Shown here one piece after another: positions 26,007-35,995 of a stretch of DNA of 64,000 nucleotides. The stretch's first letter is position 1, and every line of letters starts with the position of its first letter. This DNA comes from Sapientia aquatica (GTDB taxonomy: Bacteria; Pseudomonadota; Gammaproteobacteria; Burkholderiales; Burkholderiaceae_D). The notes below the pieces were generated by a model. That model made no database searches, had not been told where the DNA came from, and saw nothing but the letters and a program-made list of their open reading frames with translations. A program made the position numbers and the translations under genes. The stretch spans positions 806,001-870,000 of the forward strand of contig NZ_SMYL01000001.1 in the NCBI RefSeq assembly GCF_004358105.1, given 5' to 3'.

Positions 26007-27170
26007 TTAAACCATTTTTGCTAAGGCTTGCTCAATGTCAGAGATTAAGTCAGCGACATCTTCTAAACCGATATTAAAGCGCACTAACTGGCCTTGTTCA
26101 GCCCAGTTGGAACGCATGGTTTTCATGCGATACGGCAGACACAAACTATGCGCCCCGCCCCAGCTATAGCCGATTTTGAACAAGCTCAGGCTATCGATAA
26201 AACGGTCGGTTTGCGCTTCGGTAAATTTCGGATCAAAAATTACAGAAAACAAACCGCCCGCTCCAGTAAAGTCGCGCGCCCAATTTTCGTGGCCTGGGCA
26301 ATCGCTCAATGCAGGATGCAATACCTTGACAATCTCAGGTCGAGCAGACAACCAAGTAGCAATTGTTCTGGCGTGGTTATCGTGGGCTGCGAAGCGAATC
26401 GGCATACTGGGCAAACTGCGCAAAATCAGCGAGACATCGTCCATGCTAACGCCCAAGCCTAACAAGCGGCGCACCGTTTCTAAGCGCTCATGCAATTTGA
26501 TATCGCGCGTCACTAAGGAACCCATTAACACGTCAGAGCCGCCGCACTGGTATTTGGTCAGGGCTTGCATGGTAATGTCAACGCCGTGTGAGAACGGTTT
26601 GAAGGCGATTCCGGCCGACCACGTGTTGTCCAGCGCAACTATCGCGCCCCGAGCATGAGCCGCCGCGCAAATGGCGGGAATATCCGGTACTTCCATGCTG
26701 ACTGAGCCGGGCGCTTCAGCCCAAATCAGGCGCGTATTATCTTGAATTAATTCGCTGATACCAGCGCCTATCATTGGATCGTAGAAGCGCGCTGACACGC
26801 CGTAATCGCGCACCAACCATTGGGCAAGTTCGCGATTCGGTGAATAAACGTTGTCGGGTAACAAAACGTCGTCGCCGCTTTTTAAAAACGCCAAGCTGAC
26901 AAGGGAAATTGCCGATAAACCGCTAGGTGCAAGCAGACAATATTCACCTTCCTCGATTGCCGCCAAGCGCGCTTCTAACGTGCGCGAAGTTGGTGTGCCA
27001 TGCAACCCATAGGTATAAATCGACTTATCGAGCCAATTGCTGCTGCGCATCGCGGCCACATTCTCAAACAAGACTGTCGAAGCGCGGTGAACCGCCATAG
27101 GGAAAGCAGAGAAGCCTTCGGGCGCAACATATTCCGGATGGATGATTTTGGTCGATGGATGTGGTTTCAT
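26007..27170 (-). CDS. metC: Cystathionine beta-lyase MetC
   Basis: A 387-residue PLP enzyme of the Cys/Met metabolism family that would cleave cystathionine to homocysteine, pyruvate and ammonia in methionine synthesis. It shows YTYGLHGTPTSRTLEARLAAIE, the PLP-stacking and phosphate-binding region SGLSAISLV, ALDNTWSAGIAFKP and the PLP lysine in ALTKYQCGGSDVLMGS. GYSWGGAHSLCLP near the end is typical of the MetC branch with WGG(x)ES-like motif, distinguishing it from MetB. It follows rimO on the same strand with a 66-base gap. Confidence 0.9.
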   Translation of the reverse strand: MKPHPSTKIIHPEYVAPEGFSAFPMAVHRASTVLFENVAAMRSSNWLDKSIYTYGLHGTPTSRTLEARLAAIEEGEYCLLAPSGLSAISLVSLAFLKSGDDVLLPDNVYSPNRELAQWLVRDYGVSARFYDPMIGAGISELIQDNTRLIWAEAPGSVSMEVPDIPAICAAAHARGAIVALDNTWSAGIAFKPFSHGVDITMQALTKYQCGGSDVLMGSLVTRDIKLHERLETVRRLLGLGVSMDDVSLILRSLPSMPIRFAAHDNHARTIATWLSARPEIVKVLHPALSDCPGHENWARDFTGAGGLFSVIFDPKFTEAQTDRFIDSLSLFKIGYSWGGAHSLCLPYRMKTMRSNWAEQGQLVRFNIGLEDVADLISDIEQALAKMV

Positions 27171-27236
27171 TGTTAGTTTTGGTTCAACAGCAAACGTACA
27201 GTTAGTGACTCAAATTGCCTCATCTAATGAATTCGA

Positions 27237-28598
27237 TTAGATCGGCTCGGCCCATAAATCATGCGAATCAGAAGTCGTAATCACGACATCGACAAACTCG
27301 CCCACGACTAATTTTTTATGCGGCTCAAAATGCGGTTTGACATACACAACGCCATCAATCTCAGGCGCGTCGGCCGAGGATCGCCCTACTCCGCCTTGGC
27401 GATTAACTTCATCTAACAACACGCGCACGGTTTTGCCGACTTTGGCTTGCAAACGCTTTTTAGAAATCTGTTCTTGCAGCTCCATCACACGGCCACGACG
27501 TTCTTCACGCAGTTCTTCTGGCACCGGATTGTCGAGCAAATTGGCGGTTGCGCCCTCGACTGGTGAATAGGCAAAGCAGCCCAAGCGGTCGATTTCCGCT
27601 TCTTTTAGGAAGTCCAATAAATACTCAAATTCCGCCTCAGTTTCGCCTGGGAATCCAGCGATTAAGGTGGAACGAATCGTCAAATCGGGGCACATTTTGC
27701 GCCACGCTTGAATGCGATCTAAATTCTTCTCGCCGCTGGCAGGACGCTTCATGCGCTTTAATACATCGGGATGCGCGTGCTGCAATGGGACATCCAAATA
27801 AGGCAGGATGATGCCGTTTTGCATGTGCGGAATAATTTGATCGACATGGGGATACGGATAAACGTAATGCAAACGTACCCAAGCGCCGTAGCTCTTAGCC
27901 AACTCGCCCAAGGCTTCAACGAGTTGCGTCATGTGCGTTTTAACTGGTTTGCCGTTCCAAAAGCCCATGCGGAATTTCACGTCAACGCCGTAAGCACTGG
28001 TGTCTTGAGAAATGACCAGCAATTCTTTGACGCCAGATTTAAACAGGTTTTCTGCTTCCAACATTAAATCTGCAATCGGACGCGAGACTAAATCCCCGCG
28101 CATAGATGGAATAATGCAGAAGCTGCAGCGGTGATTGCAGCCTTCAGAAATTTTTAAGTAAGCGTAATGTTTGGGCGTTAATTTCACGCCTTGCGCCGGA
28201 ACCAAATCCATGAACGGATCGTGCGGCTTGGGCAGATGTTTATGCACCGCGGTCATGACTTCGGTCAGCGCATGCGGGCCAGTGACTTCCAGCACCTTCG
28301 GATGGATGGTTTTGATCATATCTTGACCTTGGGCGTCTTTTTTAGCACCCAGGCAACCGGTAACGATCACTTTGCCATTTTCATGCAAAGCTTCGCCAAT
28401 GGCATCAAGCGACTCTTGCACCGCCGCGTCAATAAAACCGCATGTGTTGACGATTACCAGATCCGCGCCTTCGTAGGATTTGGCGGTTTCATAGCCCTCG
28501 GCGCGCAGTTGCGTAAGGATATTTTCAGAATCAACTAGCGCCTTGGGGCAGCCTAGGGAAACGAAGCCGACTTTTGGTGAGGTGGAATGTTCTTGCAT
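27237..28598 (-). CDS. rimO: Ribosomal protein S12 methylthiotransferase RimO
   Basis: A 453-residue radical SAM enzyme that methylthiolates an aspartate of ribosomal protein S12. The N-terminal MTTase domain supplies three cysteines ([29 protein letters not shown]); the radical SAM motif is CNHRCSFC within [18 protein letters not shown]; a TRAM domain closes the protein. Together they imply two 4Fe-4S clusters. I use the ATG at 28598 ([20 protein letters not shown]); an upstream in-frame ATG at 28628 adds ten residues without conservation. Confidence 0.94.
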   Translation of the reverse strand: MQEHSTSPKVGFVSLGCPKALVDSENILTQLRAEGYETAKSYEGADLVIVNTCGFIDAAVQESLDAIGEALHENGKVIVTGCLGAKKDAQGQDMIKTIHPKVLEVTGPHALTEVMTAVHKHLPKPHDPFMDLVPAQGVKLTPKHYAYLKISEGCNHRCSFCIIPSMRGDLVSRPIADLMLEAENLFKSGVKELLVISQDTSAYGVDVKFRMGFWNGKPVKTHMTQLVEALGELAKSYGAWVRLHYVYPYPHVDQIIPHMQNGIILPYLDVPLQHAHPDVLKRMKRPASGEKNLDRIQAWRKMCPDLTIRSTLIAGFPGETEAEFEYLLDFLKEAEIDRLGCFAYSPVEGATANLLDNPVPEELREERRGRVMELQEQISKKRLQAKVGKTVRVLLDEVNRQGGVGRSSADAPEIDGVVYVKPHFEPHKKLVVGEFVDVVITTSDSHDLWAEPI

Positions 28599-28723
28599 GG
28601 CAATCTTATGACAAAACGAAGCCGCCATTGTACTCCAATGCAGCCCTTACTTTTGGCCCAAAACGGCAATTAAGCGGGTGATTTCAGCCGATAAATTGCT
28701 AGGCCAAGATAGTTAATTGCACT

Positions 28724-29302
28724 TTATTTAATGATTTTCGAGTAGACCCGTAAATCCGATAATTGCTGGCTGGCGGTATCGCGCAAAAAGTTACGCAACG
28801 TGCCCTCTAATTCAAAGCCCGCACGCTCGGCGACTTTCCAACTAGCCGTGTTATCGTCGTCTGCTCTAATCTCAACCCGCCTTGCTTCCAATTGGCTAAA
28901 CGCAAAGTCGGTTATGGCATTGACCGCTTCCACTACATAGCCGTTGCCTTGCGCGCTCGAACGACACCAGTAGCCGATTTCAAACTTGGGGATAGTCCAA
29001 TCGATGCGGTGCAGGCCAATCCCGCCTACCAAGTGTTCGTTCGCCTTAGTAATCATTAAAAACGTTAAATCTTCCCGTTTAATGAAGCGGCTGCGGGCCT
29101 TGCGGCAATAGCTCTCAGAGTGCGCTTTGGATGGTTCTTCTTTAATCCACGGCAAATCACCTAAGTAGCGCCGCAAATCGGTGATTGATTCTTGCACCGC
29201 CGCGAAATGCTGCGCTCCGTCGCCAGCGCGTGTGGCCCGAATCAATAGGCGTTCGGTTTCTAATTGTTCAGCGATATCGAGTAAAACCGGATCAAATTGC
29301 AT
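28724..29302 (-). CDS. GNAT acetyltransferase, RimJ/RimL type
   Basis: A 192-residue N-acetyltransferase. The opening ETERLLIRATRAGDGAQHFAAVQES, the central GGIGLHRIDW, FEIGYWCRSSAQGNGYVVEAV and the ending NTASWKVAERAGFELEGTLRN are the signature of the RimJ/RimL/SpeG-like group. Such enzymes acetylate ribosomal proteins, polyamines or small amines; the substrate is not readable. It lies alone on the minus strand, divergent from the potassium channel gene. Confidence 0.85.
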   Translation of the reverse strand: MQFDPVLLDIAEQLETERLLIRATRAGDGAQHFAAVQESITDLRRYLGDLPWIKEEPSKAHSESYCRKARSRFIKREDLTFLMITKANEHLVGGIGLHRIDWTIPKFEIGYWCRSSAQGNGYVVEAVNAITDFAFSQLEARRVEIRADDDNTASWKVAERAGFELEGTLRNFLRDTASQQLSDLRVYSKIIK

Positions 29303-29440
29303 GCTAATAACGAATTGGCTGGGCTGGGGAAATAGTGGCAGATTGTTAAATCAGGAACGCTGATAAAGAAATACCGCAAGCAAGCGCGATAAGTCACTTA
29401 CGCAATGATAATATTCCAATTTGGAAACAATAACCATCTA

Positions 29441-30391
29441 ATGACCATGAAAAAACGCGATCCCCGCACCGTAACTCAGAAAGTCGAAGTTGGCGGTCGT
29501 GAGTTTATCGCTCACGGAGTCAGTCCACAGTTTTGGCAGGATTTGTATCACTACGCGATGACGTCCAGTTGGCCCACGTTTTTTGCGGCCTTTGCGGCGC
29601 TTTTTGCCTTGCTCAATTTTATCTTTGCCGCTTTGTACTGCTTGGGTGACAACTCGATTGCCAATCTTTTTCCCACTGGTTTTTGGGGCGCATTCTTTTT
29701 CAGCGTCGAGACCTTAGCCACGGTCGGTTACGGCGATATGCATCCGCAAACTTTGTACGGACACATCATCTCGACGACGGAAATTTTTGTTGGGATGTCG
29801 GGCATTGCCATGGTCACGGGCGTCATGTTTGCGCGTTTTTCGCGTCCTAAGGCAAAGATTTTATTCACCAAGCATCCGGTGACTTACCAGCATAACGGCG
29901 AGCATGTGTTATCGATTCGGATTGCCAATGCCCGCATGAATATCATTGCCGAAGCGTCCGCCAAGCTGCGTTTGCTGCAAGTCGAAACCACCAAACAAAA
30001 TACCAAATTTGCGCGCCTAATCGATCTGCCGCTCAAGCGCGACCAACACCCGATGTTTAATTTGGGCTGGAATTTATTCCACGTGATTGATGAAAACAGC
30101 CCGTTTTATAAAAAGTCCGCCAAAGATTTTGAGCATGTGCAGGCGCGCTTGATTTTGAGCATCGAAGGCGTCGATGAAACGACCAGCCAATCCATGCGAG
30201 CGCGCCATATTTATCTGTGGGATACCTTCCGATTTAATCATCGCTACATCGACATCAGCAGCTTTGATGAAAACAATATGAACCACATGGATTACAACCT
30301 GTTTGACGATATTGAAGAAGAGCTGAATCAAGAGATTAACGATCAAGAGTTCAACCTCAACGACGCAAGCAAGCGCGACATCAAGCAATGA
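29441..30391 (+). CDS. Inward-rectifier potassium channel, KirBac family
   Basis: A 316-residue inner membrane channel. Two membrane helices (FFAAFAALFALLNFIFAALYC and GHIISTTEIFVGMSGIAMVTGVMFA in part) flank a pore helix and the selectivity filter TVGYGD, about residue 95. A C-terminal cytoplasmic immunoglobulin-like domain (ARFSRPKAKILFTKHPV, RLLQVETT, NPLFNLGWNLFH-like NLGWNLFHVID) matches KirBac. Start choice lies between the ATGs at 29441 and 29447. It overlaps the next gene by four bases (ATGA), so the two are coupled. Confidence 0.88.
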   Translation: MTMKKRDPRTVTQKVEVGGREFIAHGVSPQFWQDLYHYAMTSSWPTFFAAFAALFALLNFIFAALYCLGDNSIANLFPTGFWGAFFFSVETLATVGYGDMHPQTLYGHIISTTEIFVGMSGIAMVTGVMFARFSRPKAKILFTKHPVTYQHNGEHVLSIRIANARMNIIAEASAKLRLLQVETTKQNTKFARLIDLPLKRDQHPMFNLGWNLFHVIDENSPFYKKSAKDFEHVQARLILSIEGVDETTSQSMRARHIYLWDTFRFNHRYIDISSFDENNMNHMDYNLFDDIEEELNQEINDQEFNLNDASKRDIKQ

Positions 30392-31614
30392 CGCTAGCGC
30401 CACCATCAACGCCAGCTCGCATCACAGTCGCATCTGCGCGTAATCTTCATCTAGCAGCGCAAGGCTTGCTCAAGTCGCCACCTAAGAAACCCGGCAAGGA
30501 GCACGTTTTGCAGTGCATACGCCAAATGTCAGCGCTGCAAATTGACACAATTAGCGTGGTGGCGCGCAGCCCGTATTTGGTTCTCTGGAGCCGCTTGGGC
30601 GACTACGAACTAAGTTGGTTGGATGAATTGCTTGAAGAAGGCAAATTGTTTGAATACTGGGCGCATGAAGCCTGCTTCCTGCCGATTGAAGATTATTATT
30701 TATACCGCCATCGCATGATCTCACCGCAAGGCTTGGGCTGGAAATTCAATCGACGCTGGTTAGCCGAACATAAAAAGGAAGTCGCGCAAGTCAAAAAACA
30801 TATCGAGAAACACGGCCCGTGTCGCTCGATCGATTTTGGTAAGCGCGATCCCAACACGCCAACTGGCTGGTGGGGCTGGAAACCGGAGAAACGTTCGCTC
30901 GAAGTGCTCTTTAGCATGGGCGAATTAATGATCGCTAAACGCCAAGGTTTTCAGCGGGTGTACGATTTGCGCGAACGTGTACATCCGACCTGGGACGATA
31001 AAAAGCATTTACCTTCGCCTCTCGAGTGTGAAAGGCAGTTGGTGTTAAATGCCGTCAAAGCGCTGGGTTGCGCAAAGGCGAGTTGGATTGCGGATTATTT
31101 CCGAATGGCCAAATTCGATCCGCGCAATCAACCGGAGCAACTGGTGAAACAAGGATTGCTGCTTAAAGCGGAAGTGATCGGTTGGGACGCGCCGGTATAT
31201 ATTCATCCTGAGCACGCCTCGCTGTTGAGCGCGGCAGTCAATGGTGAATTAAAACCAACCCTAACACGACTCTTGTCGCCCTTTGATCCCGTTGTTTGGG
31301 ACAGAAAGCGCGCCCTAGAATTATTTGATTTCGACTACCGACTTGAATGCTATACGCCCGCCGAAAAACGTCGGCATGGCTATTTTTGTTTGCCTATCCT
31401 GCGCAATGGACGTTTAATTGGGCGCATGGATGCCAAAGCGCATCGCCAACAAGGACGATTTGAAATTAAAGCGCTGCATTGGGAAGAAAATATAAAAGTA
31501 TCGGCTGCCGTTATTGCCGATGTGCGCAAGAGTATGTTGGCGTTTGCGGAGTGGCACGGCACGCCGGAATTGGATTTTAGCGCGACTGAAGATGCAGCCA
31601 TGTTCGGCGTATAA
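30388..31614 (+). CDS. ycaQ: Winged-helix DNA glycosylase, YcaQ/AlkX-like
   Basis: A 408-residue protein of the HTH_42 (DUF1006) family. Known members, E. coli YcaQ and Streptomyces AlkZ, unhook DNA interstrand crosslinks or excise bulky alkylated bases. The catalytic QxD-type segment is visible in MSALQIDTISVVARSPYLVLWSRLG (core LQIDTI), followed by EYWAHEACFLP and the FDPVVWDRKRALELFDFDYRLECY region. The start codon overlaps the KirBac stop. Transcription units of this family do not normally include channels, so the coupling is unusual. Confidence 0.87.
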   Translation: MTLAPPSTPARITVASARNLHLAAQGLLKSPPKKPGKEHVLQCIRQMSALQIDTISVVARSPYLVLWSRLGDYELSWLDELLEEGKLFEYWAHEACFLPIEDYYLYRHRMISPQGLGWKFNRRWLAEHKKEVAQVKKHIEKHGPCRSIDFGKRDPNTPTGWWGWKPEKRSLEVLFSMGELMIAKRQGFQRVYDLRERVHPTWDDKKHLPSPLECERQLVLNAVKALGCAKASWIADYFRMAKFDPRNQPEQLVKQGLLLKAEVIGWDAPVYIHPEHASLLSAAVNGELKPTLTRLLSPFDPVVWDRKRALELFDFDYRLECYTPAEKRRHGYFCLPILRNGRLIGRMDAKAHRQQGRFEIKALHWEENIKVSAAVIADVRKSMLAFAEWHGTPELDFSATEDAAMFGV

Positions 31615-31645
31615 AAAAGGCGCTGAATAGTGCCAATCAGCGCCC
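31611..31645 (-). terminator. Terminator of qmcA
   Basis: On the minus strand GGCGCTGA (31644-31637), a 10-base loop and TCAGCGCC (31626-31619) run into TTTTTTAT. The tail overlaps the ycaQ stop codon on the other strand. Confidence 0.8.
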
Positions 31646-31686
31646 TGCGATGGTGCCTTGATTTTTAATCTGAAGCTTAGCGCACC

Positions 31687-32607
31687 TTATTTTTGGTTCT
31701 TAACCACATTCATTGCAGTCGCAATCAAGCCACCAATGTCGCCCATATTGGCCGGAATAATGATGGAATTATTAGTCTTAGCCAAATTTCCAAAAGCGGC
31801 GACGTATTGCTCAGCGACTTTCAAATTCACCGCGTCTGATCCACCCGGAGATTGAATCGCAGCAGCCGTTTTACGAATCGCCTCAGCGCTGGCTTCTGCA
31901 ATCGACAAAATTGCCGCCGCTTGTCCCTCTGCGCGGTTAATTGACGCTTGTTTTTCACCTTCGGATTTCGCAATCGACGCTTCACGTTCACCAGTGGCAA
32001 TATTGATTTGTTCTTGCTTACGACCTTCGGAAGCTGCGATCAAAGCGCGTTTTTCACGTTCAGCCGTAATCTGCGCTTGCATTGCGTGCAGAATTTCTTT
32101 CGGTGGCGTTAAATCTTTAATCTCATAACGCAATACTTTAACGCCCCAATTTGCAGCCGATTCGTCAATCGCGTTCACGATGCTGGTGTTGATGTGGTCG
32201 CGCTCTTCAAAGGTTTTATCTAATTCCATCTTACCGATCACCGAACGCAACGTGGTCTGCGCTAGTTGCGTGATAGCGGCCACATAATTGGACGAGCCGT
32301 ACGATGCGCGCATGGCGTCCGTGACTTGGAAATACAAAATTCCATCAACAGAGAGCTGGGTATTGTCACGCGTAATACACACTTGCGGCGGCACATCGAG
32401 CGGAATTTCTTTGAGAATATGTTTATACGCAATACGATCAAAAAACGGGATAACAATATTTAAACCAGGGCCCAACGTTGCATGATATTTACCGAGCCGT
32501 TCAACCACCCAAGCATGCTGCTGCGGCACGACGTTAATCGTTTTAACGACAAACACAATGGCGATCACAAACAAAATAAAAGCCACACCACCAAAATTAA
32601 ATTCCAT
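31687..32607 (-). CDS. qmcA: SPFH/Band 7 membrane protein QmcA
   Basis: A 306-residue membrane-anchored stomatin/prohibitin-like protein. An N-terminal membrane helix (FGGVAFILFVIAIVFVVKTI) precedes a Band 7 domain (VPQQHAWVVERLGKYHATLGPGLNIVIPFFD; core ERLGKY) and a long Glu/Ala-rich coiled coil from about 180 to 260 (EREKRALIAASEGRKQEQIN). The start MEFNFGG at 32607 is preferred to codons upstream. Family members form microdomain scaffolds and pair with NfeD proteins; nfeD is directly upstream on the same strand. Confidence 0.9.
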   Translation of the reverse strand: MEFNFGGVAFILFVIAIVFVVKTINVVPQQHAWVVERLGKYHATLGPGLNIVIPFFDRIAYKHILKEIPLDVPPQVCITRDNTQLSVDGILYFQVTDAMRASYGSSNYVAAITQLAQTTLRSVIGKMELDKTFEERDHINTSIVNAIDESAANWGVKVLRYEIKDLTPPKEILHAMQAQITAEREKRALIAASEGRKQEQINIATGEREASIAKSEGEKQASINRAEGQAAAILSIAEASAEAIRKTAAAIQSPGGSDAVNLKVAEQYVAAFGNLAKTNNSIIIPANMGDIGGLIATAMNVVKNQK

Positions 32608-32691
32608 AACCATTCCTATCAAAAATAAAGAATCGAGTTTAGGTGCAGAGCATTCACATAGTTCCCGAATCGCTCTGCGCTGTATTCACCA

Positions 32692-33135
32692 CTAACTTAC
32701 CACCGGTTCGACAATCAATTGGCTGCCTTGAATCTCCACGATTATAAACATGCCCGAATGCGGTTGTTGTGGCGACTTAAATTGTATGTCCCACATCGCG
32801 CCGCGATGCATAGAACGCGCTGAATAAACGCCATCGGAAACATTGTTCCATCTGACTATTTGCAAAGTTTGTCCAATGTCTAAATTCACATTTGGGTCAC
32901 GAGTCGCATCGACTTTGCTGCGCAATCCAAAACGACTGCGGCGCAAAATTACCGTGGCAACTACGCCGATAACGCCAGCGATAATGAATTGCAGCTCGCT
33001 ACTTAAACCCAACAACGCCGCCAAGCCGCCCGAGGCCAAACCAATTCCTATCATCAGCAAATAAAACGTGCCAGAAAACAGCTCCAACACCACCACAATG
33101 CCCGCTACACCAAACCAACTCATCCATTCACTCAT
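32692..33135 (-). CDS. NfeD-family membrane protein
   Basis: A 147-residue short NfeD. Two to three membrane segments (VAGIVVVLELFSGTFYLLMIGIGLASGGLAALLG, pieces LELFSGTFYLL and GLASGGLAALLG) precede an OB-fold domain (LDIGQTLQIV, HRGAMWDIQF, SQLIVEPV). The ATG at 33135 is preferred because AAGGA lies at good spacing; the adjacent ATG at 33138 differs by one residue. NfeD proteins act with SPFH partners in membrane quality control, and qmcA follows 84 bases downstream. Confidence 0.88.
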   Translation of the reverse strand: MSEWMSWFGVAGIVVVLELFSGTFYLLMIGIGLASGGLAALLGLSSELQFIIAGVIGVVATVILRRSRFGLRSKVDATRDPNVNLDIGQTLQIVRWNNVSDGVYSARSMHRGAMWDIQFKSPQQPHSGMFIIVEIQGSQLIVEPVVS

Positions 33136-33150
33136 CATTTTCCTTTCATA

Positions 33151-33190
33151 CAAAAAAAGCCCCAATTGGCACGGCCAGTTGGGGCTTTGT
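33151..33190 (-). terminator. Terminator of ppsA
   Basis: On the minus strand AAGCCCCAACTGGC (33187-33174) pairs with GCCAATTGGGGCTT (33170-33157) with one wobble, followed by TTTTTG. It separates ppsA from nfeD/qmcA. Confidence 0.85.
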
Positions 33191-33276
33191 TGTTTAGTCC
33201 GTGGACGCAGACAGAGTCTACGCCAACGAAAGACAAACACAAGTGATTTTTATAACATTCGTTAGCGGTCCTGCAC

Positions 33277-35700
33277 TTATTTCGCTAACCACTGCCATGT
33301 ATCAATTACTGTGTCTGGATTTAACGAAATCGAAGCAATGCCTTCTTTCATCAACCATTGCGCGAAATCTGGATGATCCGATGGACCTTGACCGCAGATG
33401 CCGACATATTTACCTTGCTTGCGGCAGGCGGCAATGGCTTGCGACAATAAAGCTAATACAGCAGGATCACGCTCATCAAAATCAGCAGCCAATAACGGCA
33501 TACCGGAATCACGATCTAAACCCAAAGTTAATTGCGTTAAATCGTTGGAGCCAATCGAGAATCCGTCGAAATGCGCTAGGAACTGTTCCGCCAAAATCGC
33601 GTTTGATGGGACTTCGCACATCATGATTAAACGCAGACCATTTTCACCGCGCACTAAACCGTTTTTGCCTAACAAGTTCACGACTTTTTCAGCTTGGCCT
33701 AAGGTACGGACAAATGGCACCATGATTTCAACGTTGGTTAAACCCATGTCGTTGCGCACGCGCTTCATCGCGGTACATTCCATCTCAAACGATTCAGCAA
33801 AATCCGCTGCCAAATAGCGTGCCGCGCCGCGGAAGCCCAACATCGGATTTTCTTCATCCGGCTCGTAACGTGAACCGCCGATGAGTTTTTTGTACTCATT
33901 GGATTTAAAGTCGGACAAACGCACAATCACTGGTTTTGGCCAGAATGCCGCGGCAATGGTAGCAATACCTTCAGCTAATTTATCAACGTAAAACGCTTTC
34001 GGTGATGCGTGACCGCGCGCAACGGATTCCACCGCTTTTTTCAACGCTGGATCGATGTTGGGATATTCCAAAATCGCTTTGGGATGAACACCAATATTGT
34101 TGTTGATGATGAACTCTAAACGCGCCAAACCGACACCTGCATTTGGCGTGCTTTGGAAGTCAAACGCCATTTGTGGATTGCCCACGTTCATCATGATCTT
34201 GACCGGAATTTCTGGCAAAGCGGTGTTAGCTACTTCGGTGATTTCGGTTTCTAACAAACCGTCGTAAATCTTACCTTCGTCGCCTTCAGCGCAAGACACA
34301 GTAACCAGCGTATCGTTTTTGAGCACATCGGTCGCATCGCCGCAACCAACTACCGCAGGCACGCCCAATTCACGCGCAATAATCGCTGCGTGGCAAGTAC
34401 GACCACCGCGATTAGTAACAATAGCGGATGCGCGCTTCATGACCGGTTCCCAGTTAGGATCAGTCATGTCAGCGACCAAAATATCGCCCGGTTGTACTAG
34501 TTCCATTTCAGACGGATCGTGAATTACACGCACCCGACCTGCGCCGATTTTCTGTCCAATCGCACGACCAGAAGCCAACACTGTGCCGCTGCCTTTGAGC
34601 TTGTAGCGCTGTTGCGAGTCGGTCGTTTTTTGCTGCGATTTCACGGTTTCTGGACGTGCTTGCAAAATGTACAGACGACCATCGCGGCCATCTTTACCCC
34701 ACTCGATATCCATTGGGCGGCCATAATGATTTTCAATAATGACCGCGTATTTAGCTAATTCAACGACTTCGGTATCCGTTAATGAGTAGCGATTACGCTG
34801 CTCAATCGCCACATCCACGGTACGCACCGAACGACCCGCTTTGGCTTCGTCGGTGAATTCCATCTTAATTAATTTGGAGCCGATGTTGCGGCGGATAACT
34901 GGGGATTTGCCGGAAGCTAACATTGGTTTATGGACATAAAATTCGTCCGGATTCACCGCGCCCTGCACCACTGTTTCGCCCAACCCGTAACTCGATGTGA
35001 TGAACACCACGTCTTTAAAGCCGGATTCGGTATCGATAGTAAACATCACGCCAGCAGCACCCAAATCGGAACGCACCATACGTTGCACGCCGGCTGACAA
35101 AGCCACTTCAGCGTGGGTAAAGCCTTTGTGTACGCGATAGGAAATGGCGCGGTCGTTGTATAGCGAAGCGAATACGTGCTTCATTGCTTCGAGAATATTG
35201 TCGATGCCAACGACGTTTAAGAACGTTTCTTGCTGACCTGCGAAGGAAGCGTCGGGCAAATCTTCTGCCGTTGCAGAAGAACGGACAGCAAACGACATTT
35301 CACCGACCGATTCAGCGACCAATTTTTGGTAGAACTGATTGATTTCAGCCAATAAACGCGGTTGGAACGGCGTGTCGATAATCCATTGACGAATTTCTGC
35401 GCCCGCCTTAGCCAAGGAGCGCACATCGTTAATGTCTAAATCGGCCAAGCGATTGGCGATACGATCTGCCAAGGACGAGCCATCCGCTTGTGGGAAAGCC
35501 AAGAAATCGCGGAATGCTTGCGCCGTGGTGGCAAATCCACCCGGAACGCGCACGCCCGCACCAGCCAATTGGCTGATCATTTCGCCCAAGGATGCGTTTT
35601 TACCGCCGACGATTTCAACGTCTTGCATCCTTAAGTGTTCAAATGAAGCAACATATGTCGTTTCGTCTATACCGCCGTTCACGTTAGTACTGTTAGTCAT
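33277..35700 (-). CDS. ppsA: Phosphoenolpyruvate synthase PpsA
   Basis: An 807-residue enzyme that makes PEP from pyruvate, ATP and water for gluconeogenesis. The N-terminal ATP-grasp domain has [20 protein letters not shown] and [23 protein letters not shown] (core SSATAEDLP); the phosphohistidine domain has the catalytic His near residue 437 in [22 protein letters not shown] (core GGRTCHAAI); the C-terminal PEP/pyruvate barrel ends with [11 protein letters not shown] and CGQGPSD. It is transcribed divergently from ppsR, whose product inactivates and reactivates it. Confidence 0.96.
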   Translation of the reverse strand: MTNSTNVNGGIDETTYVASFEHLRMQDVEIVGGKNASLGEMISQLAGAGVRVPGGFATTAQAFRDFLAFPQADGSSLADRIANRLADLDINDVRSLAKAGAEIRQWIIDTPFQPRLLAEINQFYQKLVAESVGEMSFAVRSSATAEDLPDASFAGQQETFLNVVGIDNILEAMKHVFASLYNDRAISYRVHKGFTHAEVALSAGVQRMVRSDLGAAGVMFTIDTESGFKDVVFITSSYGLGETVVQGAVNPDEFYVHKPMLASGKSPVIRRNIGSKLIKMEFTDEAKAGRSVRTVDVAIEQRNRYSLTDTEVVELAKYAVIIENHYGRPMDIEWGKDGRDGRLYILQARPETVKSQQKTTDSQQRYKLKGSGTVLASGRAIGQKIGAGRVRVIHDPSEMELVQPGDILVADMTDPNWEPVMKRASAIVTNRGGRTCHAAIIARELGVPAVVGCGDATDVLKNDTLVTVSCAEGDEGKIYDGLLETEITEVANTALPEIPVKIMMNVGNPQMAFDFQSTPNAGVGLARLEFIINNNIGVHPKAILEYPNIDPALKKAVESVARGHASPKAFYVDKLAEGIATIAAAFWPKPVIVRLSDFKSNEYKKLIGGSRYEPDEENPMLGFRGAARYLAADFAESFEMECTAMKRVRNDMGLTNVEIMVPFVRTLGQAEKVVNLLGKNGLVRGENGLRLIMMCEVPSNAILAEQFLAHFDGFSIGSNDLTQLTLGLDRDSGMPLLAADFDERDPAVLALLSQAIAACRKQGKYVGICGQGPSDHPDFAQWLMKEGIASISLNPDTVIDTWQWLAK

Positions 35701-35995
35701 AACAACCTCTTTGATGATAAGAAACCGTCAAGCTGTTGTGCAATGTTTATTCTTTTTCTTGTGTTCGCACCAACATTAATCTATATCTCCAGCCGCGCTG
35801 CACTCGGGCCACCAAGGGCGCGTCACGCTAAATTCTGTATTTCACCTTCGCTACTGCGCTTCATTTTGTGGCAAATCGTTTTAACAATTAAAACCCGATC
35901 AAAAGCAGCGTCAAAATTGGGCTCCATTTTACATGCTGCACTGCACTTAAAGTGATATATTCCTTGCCTATTATCACTTTTTTATTTCAGAAACC
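35701..35995. other. Divergent ppsA/ppsR intergenic region with leader hairpin
   Basis: The 295 bases between the divergent starts contain no supported gene. Next to ppsR, AAAGTGATA (35949-35957) and TATCACTTT (35972-35980) form a 9-bp stem with a 14-base loop, followed by TTTATTT and then the ATG 16 bases after the stem. It looks like a terminator or attenuator in the ppsR leader. No clear ribosome site is present. Confidence 0.45.

Noticed and set aside
35743-35955. A 70-codon plus-strand frame between ppsA and ppsR
   Set aside because: It has no ribosome site or recognisable product and runs into the ppsR leader hairpin.
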